Shown: one piece after another, positions 34,654 through 43,990 of the stretch | Layout: every line of letters begins with the position of its first letter | Numbering within the stretch: the stretch's first letter is position 1 | Origin: Verrucomicrobia bacterium S94 | GTDB taxonomy: Bacteria; Verrucomicrobiota; Kiritimatiellia; Kiritimatiellales; Pontiellaceae | Length of the DNA stretch: 64,000 bases | Assembly: GCA_004299845.1 (NCBI GenBank) | Contig: CP036201.1 | Span: 1,798,001 to 1,862,000, forward strand | Direction: 5' to 3' | Notes under the pieces: generated by a model | What the model saw: the letters and a program-made list of their open reading frames with translations, nothing else | Databases searched by the model: none | Told to the model about the DNA's origin: nothing | Made by a program: the position numbers and the translations under genes

Positions 34654-35928
34654 GTCTTTTTTTGCCCATTCAGCGATCTGTTCAATATCGCCGGCACCGA
34701 TGATCAACAGCAGGTCGCCTTCACAGAGCTCTTTTTGAATCACACCCCATGCGGCTTCCAGAGATGGAAAATAATGGAGCCGGTTTTTCCAGTCTTCAGA
34801 AAACCACTTCATTAAGTCCTCGGTGGTGCCGCCGGACAATGGCTGTTCGGAGGCGGCATAAACCGGGACGAGCCAGAGTTTTTCCAGTCCCCGGAAGCTG
34901 CGCGGATAATCTTTTCCGAGAGCCAGGGTGCGCGTGTAGCGGTGCGGCTGGAAAATACCGAGCAGCCGTTGAGGGCTGAGTTCCTGCGCGGTCTGAATGA
35001 GAGCGGCAATCTCGGTCGGATGATGGGCATAGTCGGAAACAATGCGGATTCCATCCTGATTGAACACCGTTTCAAACCGCCGTGCAACGGGCCGGATATT
35101 TTCCAATGTCCGGAAAATCTCGGCATCGGTTTTCCAACGACTGGAAACCGCGCGCGCGGCCGAGGCATTCCATTGGTTGTGGATTCCGGGAATCGGAAGC
35201 TTCAGCCCTGCCATTAAGCTGTAAGGTTCGCATTTGGGGTTTCCGGAACAGATGCGTGCGGCAACGGGATCTGCGGAACAGTAAAATACGGTCTTTTTGG
35301 TCTGCCGGATGAGCTTTTCGAAACACCCGATAAATGCGGCTTCGGAGTCGTGATGCTCCATATGATCGTATTCGATATTGGTAATGATCGCGTAGTCCGG
35401 CGAATACCCGGAAACCGTGCCGTCAGATTCGTCAGCTTCCACCACCATGATTTCACCGTCGCGGGCGACTGCACCGTCGAACCCTGCAATTTCCCCACCG
35501 ACAAAAAAGCCGCAATCGAGAATCTGGGCAATCATCGCTGAGGTCGTTGTTTTACCGTGCGTGCCGCTCACAGCAATGCAGATGCGGTTGCGCATCAGGG
35601 CCGGAAGGACTTCGCCGCGACGGGAAACCGGAATACCTTTTTCCAGCGCGGCCCTGATTTCGGGATGCCCATCCGGAACAGCAGTTGAACGGACTACCCA
35701 GTCGACGGAATCGGTGATGTGGGATTCCGCATGCCCGACAGCGATTTCCATCCCGTTTCCGGAGAGCCACCGGGTCTGACCATTCTGCTGCAGATCGCAT
35801 CCGGTTACGGTGAACCCCCGCTCTTTCAGCAGCCATGCAATACCGGCCATTCCGATACCGCCGATACCGAGCAGATGCACGTGTCCGCCCTGCTCTATCA
35901 GCTGTTCAGCCCGATCCACCGGACTCAT
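34612..35928 (-). CDS. murC: UDP-N-acetylmuramate--L-alanine ligase
   Basis: MurC (438 residues) adds L-Ala to UDP-MurNAc in peptidoglycan synthesis. The N-terminal Rossmann motif is HLLGIGGIGMAGIAWLL, the ATP loop is VSGTHGKTTTSAMIAQIL and later motifs include EADESDGTV, TNIEYDHMEHH and SDYAHHPTEIAALIQTA. The start ATG at 35928 follows GGAG within the murG end. The last 13 codons and stop (YPGEGSNLLPTD) are encoded on the strand opposite tRNA-Arg, so the natural C-terminus seems to be extended into the tRNA gene. Confidence 0.93.
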   Translation of the reverse strand: MSPVDRAEQLIEQGGHVHLLGIGGIGMAGIAWLLKERGFTVTGCDLQQNGQTRWLSGNGMEIAVGHAESHITDSVDWVVRSTAVPDGHPEIRAALEKGIPVSRRGEVLPALMRNRICIAVSGTHGKTTTSAMIAQILDCGFFVGGEIAGFDGAVARDGEIMVVEADESDGTVSGYSPDYAIITNIEYDHMEHHDSEAAFIGCFEKLIRQTKKTVFYCSADPVAARICSGNPKCEPYSLMAGLKLPIPGIHNQWNASAARAVSSRWKTDAEIFRTLENIRPVARRFETVFNQDGIRIVSDYAHHPTEIAALIQTAQELSPQRLLGIFQPHRYTRTLALGKDYPRSFRGLEKLWLVPVYAASEQPLSGGTTEDLMKWFSEDWKNRLHYFPSLEAAWGVIQKELCEGDLLLIIGAGDIEQIAEWAKKDWYPGEGSNLLPTD

Positions 35929-35929
35929 C

Positions 35930-37024
35930 TCAATCTCCACCCACTTTTTCAACAAGGTCGGCCAGCTGCTGTGCCGCATCGGACTGTCCCCGTTTTTTCA
36001 TGGCAATGGCCATACGCTCGAGTCGTCCGGGTTTTTCAGACACGCGGATGATATAATCGCGCAGCCAGGTGGTACTGATATCCTCCTGGGCCACCACATC
36101 AGCAGCCCCGGAATCCTGCAGAATCCGGGCATTGCCCATCTGATGATCACGCACAGCGTGGGGATAGGGAATCAGCAGGGCCGGAACCCCGAAAGCGGCC
36201 AGCTCAGCACAGGTTGCGGCGCCGGACCGGCAGATGGCGAGATCACTGTTCAAATAGACCTCCTCCATGTGCTGCACAAAATGATAAACTTCGGCTTCAA
36301 TTCCCGCTTTTTCATAAACTGCGGCAATGGGTTCGGTATCCTGCAGTCCGGCGATATGAATCACTTTTAGTGACACCCCTTTTTCAGCCACCAAGGCCAG
36401 CGAACGGGGAAGCTGCTCATTGAGCACCTGCGCACCGCGACTTCCGCCCATAATCATGATGCGCATCGGGCCGTCTTCCGCCCTGGGGATTCGCGGACGG
36501 TCACTGGCGGCCTGAATTTCCCGCCGAAGCGGCATCCCGGTACGGACGATATTGGAATGTTTGAGGTAATAGCTGGTTTTTTCGAAACTTACCGCCACCG
36601 TATCAGCCTTTCCCGCCAGCATGGAAACGGCACGGCCCGGCAACAGATTGGCTTCGTGAAGAACATAAGGGATATGCAGTTTACCTGCGGCCTTAACCGG
36701 TCCGAAGGAGGCATAGCTGCCCATCGCCAGAACCACATCCGGCGGTTTACGTTTCATTCTGGAAACAGCAAGCCGATAGGCCTTGAGTAACCGGAATACG
36801 GTCCGGACACTACGAAAGGAAAACCCGAACTGAAATCCCTCAGCGGGAATAGTGATGATTTCACCCTCCCAGCCCTTGACCGACTCGTGCTCAATGTCTT
36901 TTCCGGCGAGCCACAGCGTCACCTCGTGCCCACGCGAAGCCAGTTCATTCGCCGTGGCCAGGCCCGGAAAAATATGTCCGCCCGTACCACCGCATGCCAC
37001 CCCGATTTTCAATTTCCGCCCCAT
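35930..37024 (-). CDS. murG: UDP-GlcNAc:lipid I N-acetylglucosaminyltransferase MurG
   Basis: MurG (364 residues) converts lipid I to lipid II at the inner face of the membrane. The N-terminal glycine-rich loop VACGGTGGHIFPGLATAN, the later MIMGGSRGAQVLNEQLP and the UDP-GlcNAc-binding ICRSGAATCAELAAFGVP are all intact. Its stop is one base from the murC start, giving an operon murG-murC. Confidence 0.95.
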   Translation of the reverse strand: MGRKLKIGVACGGTGGHIFPGLATANELASRGHEVTLWLAGKDIEHESVKGWEGEIITIPAEGFQFGFSFRSVRTVFRLLKAYRLAVSRMKRKPPDVVLAMGSYASFGPVKAAGKLHIPYVLHEANLLPGRAVSMLAGKADTVAVSFEKTSYYLKHSNIVRTGMPLRREIQAASDRPRIPRAEDGPMRIMIMGGSRGAQVLNEQLPRSLALVAEKGVSLKVIHIAGLQDTEPIAAVYEKAGIEAEVYHFVQHMEEVYLNSDLAICRSGAATCAELAAFGVPALLIPYPHAVRDHQMGNARILQDSGAADVVAQEDISTTWLRDYIIRVSEKPGRLERMAIAMKKRGQSDAAQQLADLVEKVGGD

Positions 37025-37240
37025 TCAAACTCCCGTAAAAAAACAAGCGCAGGTTTTAGCACGCACCCCGACAGATTGACACGCTAATTTGTTAATGAAA
37101 GCTCGGAACAGTTCCCGATCATAAAAGTCTGTGTTGCCGGACAAACCACAGCATAAAGACCCATGGTTCGATTTCACTGATGAGTATGGCACGCTCAGAC
37201 ACCCCGTCTGCAGGAGCACGCGACCTGGCCGGAGGATTCT

Positions 37241-37720
37241 GTGACTGATTTTATTGATGCATTGGTATCCGGGGCTATAATCCGGCCAGTTATTACAGGA
37301 GATTTACGGATGGAAGAACTTGATCCCGTCAAACTGAAAGCCGAACTTGATCAGTTTAAGCGAGAAAAGGAAAAAATACGCCAGCTTATGGGACAGATCG
37401 GCGGCAAGGATGCGGAAAAGCAGGACCGATGGGTCAACCGTTTCTTTATTATTGCGATTGGTGCACTGGCCACCAACGACTTTGTGAATCATCTGCTTCA
37501 CATTCAGGAACCGCTGATTCCGCCGCTTTTCTCTCTCGAAATTGCCGTTCTGCTGGTCTCAATCAAAATCATCTGGATGATGCATAAATCAACCAAAGTG
37601 GAGCACTTTCAGTTCTGGATTCTCAATTCCATTGAATACCGGCTCAACGATGTGGCTAAACAATTACGGCATCTGGAAAACACCGTGGAAAAATATCATC
37701 ACGACAATAATTCCGACTAA
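37241..37720 (+). CDS. Small membrane protein with coiled coils, unknown
   Basis: A protein of 159 residues with an N-terminal amphipathic coiled coil (KLKAELDQFKREKEKIRQLM). Two membrane helices lie at about 66-88 (FFIIAIGALATNDFV) and 97-116 (SLEIAVLLVSIKIIWMM). A C-terminal helix follows. The GTG at 37241 with GGAGG is taken as the start. ATG 37310, also with a good GGAG, would give a 136-residue protein starting MEELDPVKL and is almost as likely. I do not recognise a family. Confidence 0.6.
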   Translation: MTDFIDALVSGAIIRPVITGDLRMEELDPVKLKAELDQFKREKEKIRQLMGQIGGKDAEKQDRWVNRFFIIAIGALATNDFVNHLLHIQEPLIPPLFSLEIAVLLVSIKIIWMMHKSTKVEHFQFWILNSIEYRLNDVAKQLRHLENTVEKYHHDNNSD

Positions 37721-37729
37721 AACACCCGA

Positions 37730-38578
37730 CTAATTCCGGAACGGAAGGACGGCATCCAGCGAAGACTCCCCGAGAATCCGCATCAGCAAACGGTCGACCC
37801 CCAGCGCAACACCGCCGGCCGGCGGCATATTCTCCAAAGCCCGGATAAAGGTCTCATCGATGGGATATACCGTTTTCCCCATTGCTTTTCGCTGCACGGC
37901 ACACGCTTCAAACCGGGCTCGCTGTTCAACGGGATCCGTCAGCTCGGAATAGGCGTTCGCCATTTCCACGCCATCGATATAAAGCTCCCATCGCTCCGCC
38001 AACAGCGGATAATCCGATTTCCGGCGCGACAGAGCCGCAGCCTCAACCGGATAATCTTTGAGCACCACCGGCCCGCTCATTTCCTTTATGGCCGGCTCGA
38101 CCTTTTCCACCAGGTCGATATCAAAACGGTCTTCATCATAATTCCCCGCCGGATCCCAGCCCGCAAATTCCAGAAACGCTTCGGAAACAGACAGAATTTT
38201 CCAATCTCTGGAAACGTCTTTCCAGACGCTGGAAATCAACAGTTTGGTTTCCTCCAGAATATCCATGTAATCCGCGCCGGCCTGATACCATTCCAGCATG
38301 GTGTATTCCGGATTATGCCATGGACCCCGCTCGCCGCTTCGGAAACATTTTCCGATTTCAAAAATGCGCTGATGTCCTGCAGAGAGCAGCTGTTTATGAA
38401 AAATCTCGGGTGAGGTACGCAGAAAATAGTCCCCGGAAGGTTCCGCATCAATATGCAGCTCCATACACGGAATTTTCAGCCGGACCGGCGTTTCCACCTC
38501 AGTGTAATCACGCGCATAAAAAAACGCCCGGATGCCGCGCATCAGGACGTCTCTGGCTTTGACCGGACAGGAATTCAT
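37730..38578 (-). CDS. epmA: EF-P--(R)-beta-lysine ligase EpmA
   Basis: EpmA/PoxA/GenX (282 residues) is a truncated class II lysyl-tRNA synthetase paralogue that attaches (beta-)lysine to EF-P. It lacks the anticodon-binding domain. Motif 2 is visible as FEIGKCFRSGERGPWHNPEY followed by TMLEWYQAGADY, and motif 3 as GGVALGVDRLLMRILGE. The ATG directly follows the efp stop (TAGATG), so the enzyme and its substrate are made together. EpmB is not in this window. Confidence 0.93.
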   Translation of the reverse strand: MNSCPVKARDVLMRGIRAFFYARDYTEVETPVRLKIPCMELHIDAEPSGDYFLRTSPEIFHKQLLSAGHQRIFEIGKCFRSGERGPWHNPEYTMLEWYQAGADYMDILEETKLLISSVWKDVSRDWKILSVSEAFLEFAGWDPAGNYDEDRFDIDLVEKVEPAIKEMSGPVVLKDYPVEAAALSRRKSDYPLLAERWELYIDGVEMANAYSELTDPVEQRARFEACAVQRKAMGKTVYPIDETFIRALENMPPAGGVALGVDRLLMRILGESSLDAVLPFRN

Positions 38579-39145
38579 CTACCCTTTGGCCACGCGGTCG
38601 GCATAGGTTCCGGTCCGTGTATCAATCCGGATCATATCGCCTTCATTAATGAAGATCGGAACGTTGATTTCATACCCGTTGGCAAGTTTCGCCGGCTTCA
38701 TCACATTGGTCGCAGTATCGCCCCGGGCCCCGGGCTCCGTTTCCGCAATTTCCATTTCCACAAAATTGGGCAATGTGATATCCAGCGCACGGTCATTGTG
38801 GAACAGAATCTCCACTTCCATATCGTCCACAATAAAATATTTCAGATCTCCCAGCAGCTCTTCGTTCAGAATGACTTCTTCATAGGTCTCGTTATCGGAA
38901 AAAACAAAATTATTCCCGTCGATATAGGAAAAAGTAAAATCGCGCGACATCAGCGATGCCTTATTCACCTTATCCACCGAACGGTAGGTTTTATCAAACG
39001 TATTGCCGGAAATCAGATTTTTGATTTTGCACCGGTAGAGCGCCTGGCCTTTCCCGGGTTTGGAAAATTCAAAATTTGTGATCATGCACGGATCGCCGTC
39101 GATCTCGATTTTCAGGCCTTTTTTCAGGTCGGATGCACTGTACAT
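38579..39145 (-). CDS. efp: Elongation factor P (lysylation type)
   Basis: EF-P (188 residues) relieves ribosome stalling at polyproline. The modification loop reads SKPGKGQALYR, with Lys32 equivalent to Lys34 of E. coli, the residue modified by EpmA. The three beta-barrel domains and the C-terminal signature region ending IRIDTRTGTYADRVAKG are complete. The start ATG 39145 follows AAGGAACATAATA. Confidence 0.96.
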   Translation of the reverse strand: MYSASDLKKGLKIEIDGDPCMITNFEFSKPGKGQALYRCKIKNLISGNTFDKTYRSVDKVNKASLMSRDFTFSYIDGNNFVFSDNETYEEVILNEELLGDLKYFIVDDMEVEILFHNDRALDITLPNFVEMEIAETEPGARGDTATNVMKPAKLANGYEINVPIFINEGDMIRIDTRTGTYADRVAKG

Positions 39146-39363
39146 TATTATGTTCCTTGGTTGTGTAAACTTCAAAAAGGCCGCGCATTATGCAGAAACC
39201 CCTCCGGCCTGCCAAGTGTCTAATTCACGATTTCACAGACGTTCTTGAATAAAAGTGAGAAAAATATGGCGATTTCAACTCAAAGGCTTTATTTATGTAG
39301 AAAAAGTGGACACGATAGAATTAGGATGCAGTGATCAAATACCAGATAAGGAGACGATCAAGG

Positions 39364-40086
39364 ATGAGAAATACACTTACAACATTGATTTGCGCCACTA
39401 TTGCCACCACCGGCCTCCTGCAGGCCGAAGCCGCCAAGAAAAATGATCCCGACAAAAAAGAGGTTCTGAAAGAACTCCAGGAAATCGGAGAACCCCACTA
39501 TCAGGAACGGATGAAAGTCTACGATGTCTGTTCACTGGAATTTGAAGGGAAAGACGGCGAAGAGGATTATTACCATGTTTATTCAGGCACACTGAAAAAG
39601 GGCGGATATCATATCATCATCTATAACAATGTTCCGGAATATCTCGGATACTATCTGGTTGATTTCGAAGCCACCGATTATGAAGAAGGTGCGGTTCTAC
39701 TCGATTCAGGTGACGGAAGCACCTATTTCACACTGCCGATCCCCCCGTCAGGACCTGCTGAGACAGTCCGTGTAGACGGCATTCCGACCAAATTTGTGAA
39801 AAACCCGAAGCTTGAAGCGAAGAAAGACGGCTCGGTTATTGCGGCTGACGGAGGTATTCCGGCGCTCCCGAAAAAAGAAACTTCCGCCTCGGGAGAAGTG
39901 ATTGATTACCGCGACTGGAGCATCACCATGAAAGGTCGCACCCTCACCGTCAACGCCCTTTTCGTTAAAGTTGAAAAAGGCCAGGTTACCCTGAAGAGCT
40001 CTAAAAACGGTCGTGAAACAACGATCCCGGGAAGCGCGCTTTCCGACGAAGACAAGGAATACATCCGGCGTATCACTGCCAAATAA
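39364..40086 (+). CDS. Secreted protein with C-terminal SHD1-like domain
   Basis: A 240-residue exported protein. A signal peptide (MRNTLTTLICATIATTGLLQA) is followed by a segment of unknown fold and an SHD1-like domain at the end: RDWSITMKGRTLTVNALF, VKVEKGQVTLKSSKNG and SDEDKEYIRRI. The Trp, Ala-x-Phe and Asp-Tyr-Ile positions fit the SLA1 homology domain 1 family, which is frequent in Planctomycetes and Verrucomicrobia. The start follows GGAGACGATCAAGG. A strong terminator ends the gene. Confidence 0.72.
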   Translation: MRNTLTTLICATIATTGLLQAEAAKKNDPDKKEVLKELQEIGEPHYQERMKVYDVCSLEFEGKDGEEDYYHVYSGTLKKGGYHIIIYNNVPEYLGYYLVDFEATDYEEGAVLLDSGDGSTYFTLPIPPSGPAETVRVDGIPTKFVKNPKLEAKKDGSVIAADGGIPALPKKETSASGEVIDYRDWSITMKGRTLTVNALFVKVEKGQVTLKSSKNGRETTIPGSALSDEDKEYIRRITAK

Positions 40087-40110
40087 ATTCCTGCTCCACT
40101 GGAAAAGCGG

Positions 40111-40142
40111 AAGCCGCCCGAACGAATCAGGGCGGCTTTTTT
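40111..40142 (+). terminator. Intrinsic terminator after the SHD1 gene
   Basis: The 9-bp stem AAGCCGCCC (40111-40119) / GGGCGGCTT (40130-40138) is followed by six T, just before the deoC ribosome binding site. Confidence 0.9.
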
Positions 40143-40158
40143 ATGAGGAGAACAGACG

Positions 40159-40842
40159 ATGAACTACACCATGGAACAGGTTGCCGCAACGATCGACCAC
40201 GCCGTACTGAAACCGAACCAGACCGAACAGGATGTACGCTGCAATGCGCAGCTGTGCATTCAATACGGTGTGGCCAGTATGTGCGTACGGCCCTGCGATG
40301 TCAGCCTTGCCGCCGACCTGCTGAAGAATTCAAACGTAATGGTTTCCACAGTGCTCAGTTTTCCCCATGGTGCAGATACAACATCCATAAAAGCCGCTCA
40401 GGCCCGGCAGGCTCTTTCCGACGGCGCGCAGGAAATTGATATGGTCATGAATATCGGCGCATTTCTCTCCGGAAAATATGATGCGGTGCGGAAAGATATT
40501 CAGGCTGTTGTTGAAATTGCACATGCAGGTAATGCCTCGGTAAAAGTGATTCAGGAGAGCTGCTTTCTGACGCTGAAAGAAGTCGCCACAGCCTGCGAAC
40601 TTTCACTGGAAGCCGGAGCGGATTTTGTTAAAACATCGACCGGTTTCGGCCCCTCCGCCGCTACACCGGAAATAATCGACGTTATGGTAAAAACAGTTGG
40701 CGGAAAAATGGGCATAAAAGCCTCGGGCGGTATCCGCACCTGGGAACAGGCAGTTGGCTTTCTGAATCAAGGTGCTTCCCGCCTGGGGATCGGTTCTACA
40801 GAAACTGTACTGCACGGTGGAATCTCCGAATCCGCCTATTAG
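40159..40842 (+). CDS. deoC: Deoxyribose-phosphate aldolase
   Basis: DeoC (227 residues) splits deoxyribose 5-phosphate into glyceraldehyde 3-phosphate and acetaldehyde. The Schiff-base Lys158 lies in FVKTSTGFGPSAAT, the second active-site Lys in MGIKASGGIRT and the Asp in QEIDMVMNIGAF. GAGGAGAACAGACG precedes the ATG. Confidence 0.95.
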   Translation: MNYTMEQVAATIDHAVLKPNQTEQDVRCNAQLCIQYGVASMCVRPCDVSLAADLLKNSNVMVSTVLSFPHGADTTSIKAAQARQALSDGAQEIDMVMNIGAFLSGKYDAVRKDIQAVVEIAHAGNASVKVIQESCFLTLKEVATACELSLEAGADFVKTSTGFGPSAATPEIIDVMVKTVGGKMGIKASGGIRTWEQAVGFLNQGASRLGIGSTETVLHGGISESAY

Positions 40843-40868
40843 CTGCACTCCGCTGTATTTAAGCGGAT

Positions 40869-41561
40869 TTACGATGCAATTTTTTCAGAAACTTCGACGG
40901 ATACCCGGTTGACTTCCGCCTCCTGCGCAGTGAATGAAAATTCGATTTTATCAGCCCCGAAAGCGCGACTGATCGATTCCAGCGTATTTTTCGCCGACTT
41001 CTGAACTTCGGACTGAATATTATTGATCAGTTCCAGCGCCTGCTTCTGAGCATGTCTTTTTGCCGCATCCACCAGGTTGTTTTTATCCTGTTCCTTGAAT
41101 CCGCCGCTCAGGAAACCATTGAGCAGATCCGGCAGCAGCCAAGGCAGCAGTTTCGAGCCCTGTTCATCATAAAAACGAATATCACGGATATTCACCTCAT
41201 AATCACAAGGCGGCATACTGACAGCATAGATCCCCTCACTTTTCTCGTTAATTTCAAAGAGCGGACTCTGCAGGTTGTAGCGAAAATCGATTTCAAACTC
41301 GAAAATCATAGCCATTTTTTTACCGCTGAGCACCCAGCCGAGATAACGGTTTCCGAACTCGCCCCAGGTATGATCGGTCTCCGTCACAATCTCTTTAGTC
41401 AGTACTTTATATACGGACAGCTGTCCAATGGCCTTCAACTGCTCGATGCTGGAAAAAATTCGGACTTCTTTCGCCGGAACTTTCTTCCGGGTTCTGCTCC
41501 AGATCCACAGCGCCGCCGCCAGAATGAGCATCACCGCCATACCTATAAAAAATTCTGTCAT
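40869..41561 (-). CDS. DUF4230-like membrane-anchored protein
   Basis: A 230-residue protein with one N-terminal TM helix (FFIGMAVMLILAAALWIW). An outer domain contains LSVYKVLTKEIVTETDHT, then FEFEIDFRYNLQSPLFEI and the helical LVDAAKRHAQKQALELINNI. The overall plan fits DUF4230, a family without known function. It lies 41 bp downstream of the frameshifted EEP gene and may be in one transcript with it. Confidence 0.6.
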   Translation of the reverse strand: MTEFFIGMAVMLILAAALWIWSRTRKKVPAKEVRIFSSIEQLKAIGQLSVYKVLTKEIVTETDHTWGEFGNRYLGWVLSGKKMAMIFEFEIDFRYNLQSPLFEINEKSEGIYAVSMPPCDYEVNIRDIRFYDEQGSKLLPWLLPDLLNGFLSGGFKEQDKNNLVDAAKRHAQKQALELINNIQSEVQKSAKNTLESISRAFGADKIEFSFTAQEAEVNRVSVEVSEKIAS

Positions 41562-41602
41562 CTATTCACCTCAAACCACAGAAGAGTATGGCTTTATCCG
41601 GG

Positions 41603-42342
41603 TTAAGTACAGGCTTTCTTCCCGATCTCGAAATCCAGTACCAGCGGAAGATGGTCGGAAAGTTCCACCCGAGGCATATCAAACTGATTCACAGTAATTT
41701 CCGGACTGTGAAGAATGAAATCAAGATGACGCTTCGGTTTCCGGCTGGGATATGACGGCTGCATATTAACATCCGCATTTTTAAGTCCACTGGCCGACAT
41801 GAACAGCCGTATTTCATCCTCACCGGCAAATGCATTGAAATCACCAGCTACAATATGCGGTCGGTTGGTATTTTTGATCATATCATACAGATTCAGAATC
41901 TGCCGCTGCCTCGTTTTAAAACTGAGTGCCAGATGAACCAGAAAAAAGGTTATCTCCTCCAGCTCCAACTCCATTACAAGTTTTTTCATACCTTTATCAA
42001 AGTAATGAAATTTCTCTTTATGAATGACCTCTTTGGCCAAAAAGGCATTTCCCTGTTTATTATAGATCGGCACTTGCTGCCACCGGGAATTCTGAGCATA
42101 TTTTGATCGATACGAATGAAAATGGCCCAGCTGTTCAGCAATATGCTCAACCTGGCATTTTCTACCATGCCGGTAGGATCCGTTATCCACTTCAACCAGA
42201 CCGATGACATCAGGATTTTTTTCCTCGATAAAGTGTATGATTGCATCCAGATGGTGTTTCGTGCCCCGAGCAGACCGAGCAGAGGAAACTTTTTCTGGTT
42301 TCCATGTGTTCCATAGCAGATGTTATACAGAAGAAATCTCAT
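41603..42342 (-). pseudogene. Endonuclease/exonuclease/phosphatase-family protein, frameshifted
   Basis: The ATG at 42342 opens MRFLLYNICYGTHGNQKKF in one frame. The conserved continuation is in another: GTKHHLDAIIHFIEEKNPD, VIGLVEVDNGSY, IVAGDFNAFAGEDEI, RHLDFILHSPEI and LSDHLPLVLDFEIG. The last three are the catalytic Asp-x-Asn, the Asp and the Ser-Asp-His of the EEP fold. The frames meet at a G4 run on the coding strand (C run at 42264-42267) and would join with one more G. It could hydrolyse a phosphodiester or phospholipid. It is divergent from the cardiolipin synthase gene 91 bp away. Confidence 0.78.
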
Positions 42343-42433
42343 GCCATAACTGTAGTCCATTGGATTCCGAAGGCAACCCCGTACAACGAATTTTCCCTGT
42401 TCATTTCCTCCGTACGCACATAGGATCAACCTT

Positions 42434-43930
42434 ATGAACGAAACTCCTTCCGACCTCACATTCTGGGTAGTGTTCAGTACAGCACTGCACATTTGTGCAT
42501 TTATCGGCGTCACACTCCATGCTCTGCAACGGCGGCGGTATGCCAGTGCTACGGTTCTCTGGATTTTCCTGGCCTGGTCCTTCCCGCTCATCGGCCCGCT
42601 GCTCTATCTTTCATTCGGCATCGACCGTGTTTCAACAAAAGGACTCGAACGGCAGCTCACCAATCAGCTGCTGATAAAAAAACGCGATGCCCGGCTTGCT
42701 GAAAAAACACCGTTTCGCGCCTGGCATCTTGACTATCGAACTCTATCCGATGCGATTGAAAACCGCATGAGCCGGAAACTGAACCACGTCATCGATGCCA
42801 TCATCCCCGAACACCCTCTACTCTCCTCCAATGCCGTATTCCCGCTGGCCAGCGGTGATGCCGCCTATCCGCTGATGCTGCAGGCTATCCGCTCAGCGCA
42901 GCACCACATTCACATGCAGAGCTTTATTATTCATCGCGACGATACCGGCCGGAAACTGCTTGAAATTTTAAAGAAAAAGGCCGAAGAAGGCGTAAAGGTC
43001 CGCCTGCTTTTTGATCGTTTCGGCTCCACCCACGCCTATCTCAGCGGCATGTTCCGGAAGTACCGGAAAATCCCGAATTTTGAAATCTGTGGATGGACTC
43101 AGGCCAACCCGCTGAAAGCCCAGTTTCAGATCAACCTGCGCAATCACCGGAAAAATCTGGTGGTCGATGGTCGGGTGGCTTTCTTCGGCGGCGTGAACAT
43201 TGCTTCGGAAAACCTGACATCCAATGGCCGGAAGGCCATTCGCGATTACCATTTTAAAGTGGAAGGGCCGATGGTTCATGAGCTGCAGTTTTCCTTCCTG
43301 AGCGACTGGTTTTTCATGACACGTGAATCCATCGATGATCTTCTGCATGCTGATCTTTTTCCAAAGATTATCTCCTGCGGCAATGTAAACGCACGCTTGA
43401 TTGACAGTGGTCCTTCGTCGGAACCCGGCCTGCTGGCCGAGGTGTTTTTCAACGCCATCGTAGAGGCTCAGGAACAGATTCTGATTGTATCGCCATATTT
43501 TGTTCCAAGCTCCGACATCATCCAGGCTATCCGTTCCGCCGCCCGGCGCGGCGTCGATGTTCGCATTGTTTTACCGAAAAAGAACAATCACCGTTACGCC
43601 GGCATGGCCGCCAAAGCACTCTATGAGGATCTGCTTGAAACCGGCGTACGCATATTTCACCGCAATCCGCCTTTCATCCACGCCAAAGCCATGGTGATCG
43701 ACACCTCGGTAGCACTGGTCGGCACAGCCAACATCGATATCCGCAGTCTGGAACTGAATTATGAAACCACTGTACTTTTCGAAGAACAGACCGCCGTCAC
43801 CGCCATCAAACGCATGATCAGGGAAGATATTGATGACAGCACAGAAATTAAACTCAATGAATGGCTGAAGCGTCCGCCTTTACAGAAACTCGGTGAAAAT
43901 CTCTGCTCCCTCATGACGCCCGTTCTGTAA
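42434..43930 (+). CDS. cls: Cardiolipin synthase (phospholipase D family)
   Basis: A 498-residue membrane enzyme that makes cardiolipin from phosphatidylglycerol. Two N-terminal TM helices (about 12-30 and 38-58, the latter ending FPLIGPLLYLSFGI) are followed by two PLD domains. The HKD motifs are NHRKNLVVDGRVAFFGGVN and IHAKAMVIDTSVALVGTAN. The length and plan match ClsA. Confidence 0.92.
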   Translation: MNETPSDLTFWVVFSTALHICAFIGVTLHALQRRRYASATVLWIFLAWSFPLIGPLLYLSFGIDRVSTKGLERQLTNQLLIKKRDARLAEKTPFRAWHLDYRTLSDAIENRMSRKLNHVIDAIIPEHPLLSSNAVFPLASGDAAYPLMLQAIRSAQHHIHMQSFIIHRDDTGRKLLEILKKKAEEGVKVRLLFDRFGSTHAYLSGMFRKYRKIPNFEICGWTQANPLKAQFQINLRNHRKNLVVDGRVAFFGGVNIASENLTSNGRKAIRDYHFKVEGPMVHELQFSFLSDWFFMTRESIDDLLHADLFPKIISCGNVNARLIDSGPSSEPGLLAEVFFNAIVEAQEQILIVSPYFVPSSDIIQAIRSAARRGVDVRIVLPKKNNHRYAGMAAKALYEDLLETGVRIFHRNPPFIHAKAMVIDTSVALVGTANIDIRSLELNYETTVLFEEQTAVTAIKRMIREDIDDSTEIKLNEWLKRPPLQKLGENLCSLMTPVL

Positions 43931-43990
43931 ACGGATTGATTTTTACGGCGGCTGAAATACTATATCCGGAAATCCTGAAGGCACAAATCC

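Noticed and set aside
34217-34660. tRNA-associated integrative element
   Set aside because: No integrase gene or repeated tRNA 3' end was found near tRNA-Gly or tRNA-Arg; the neighbours are core genes.
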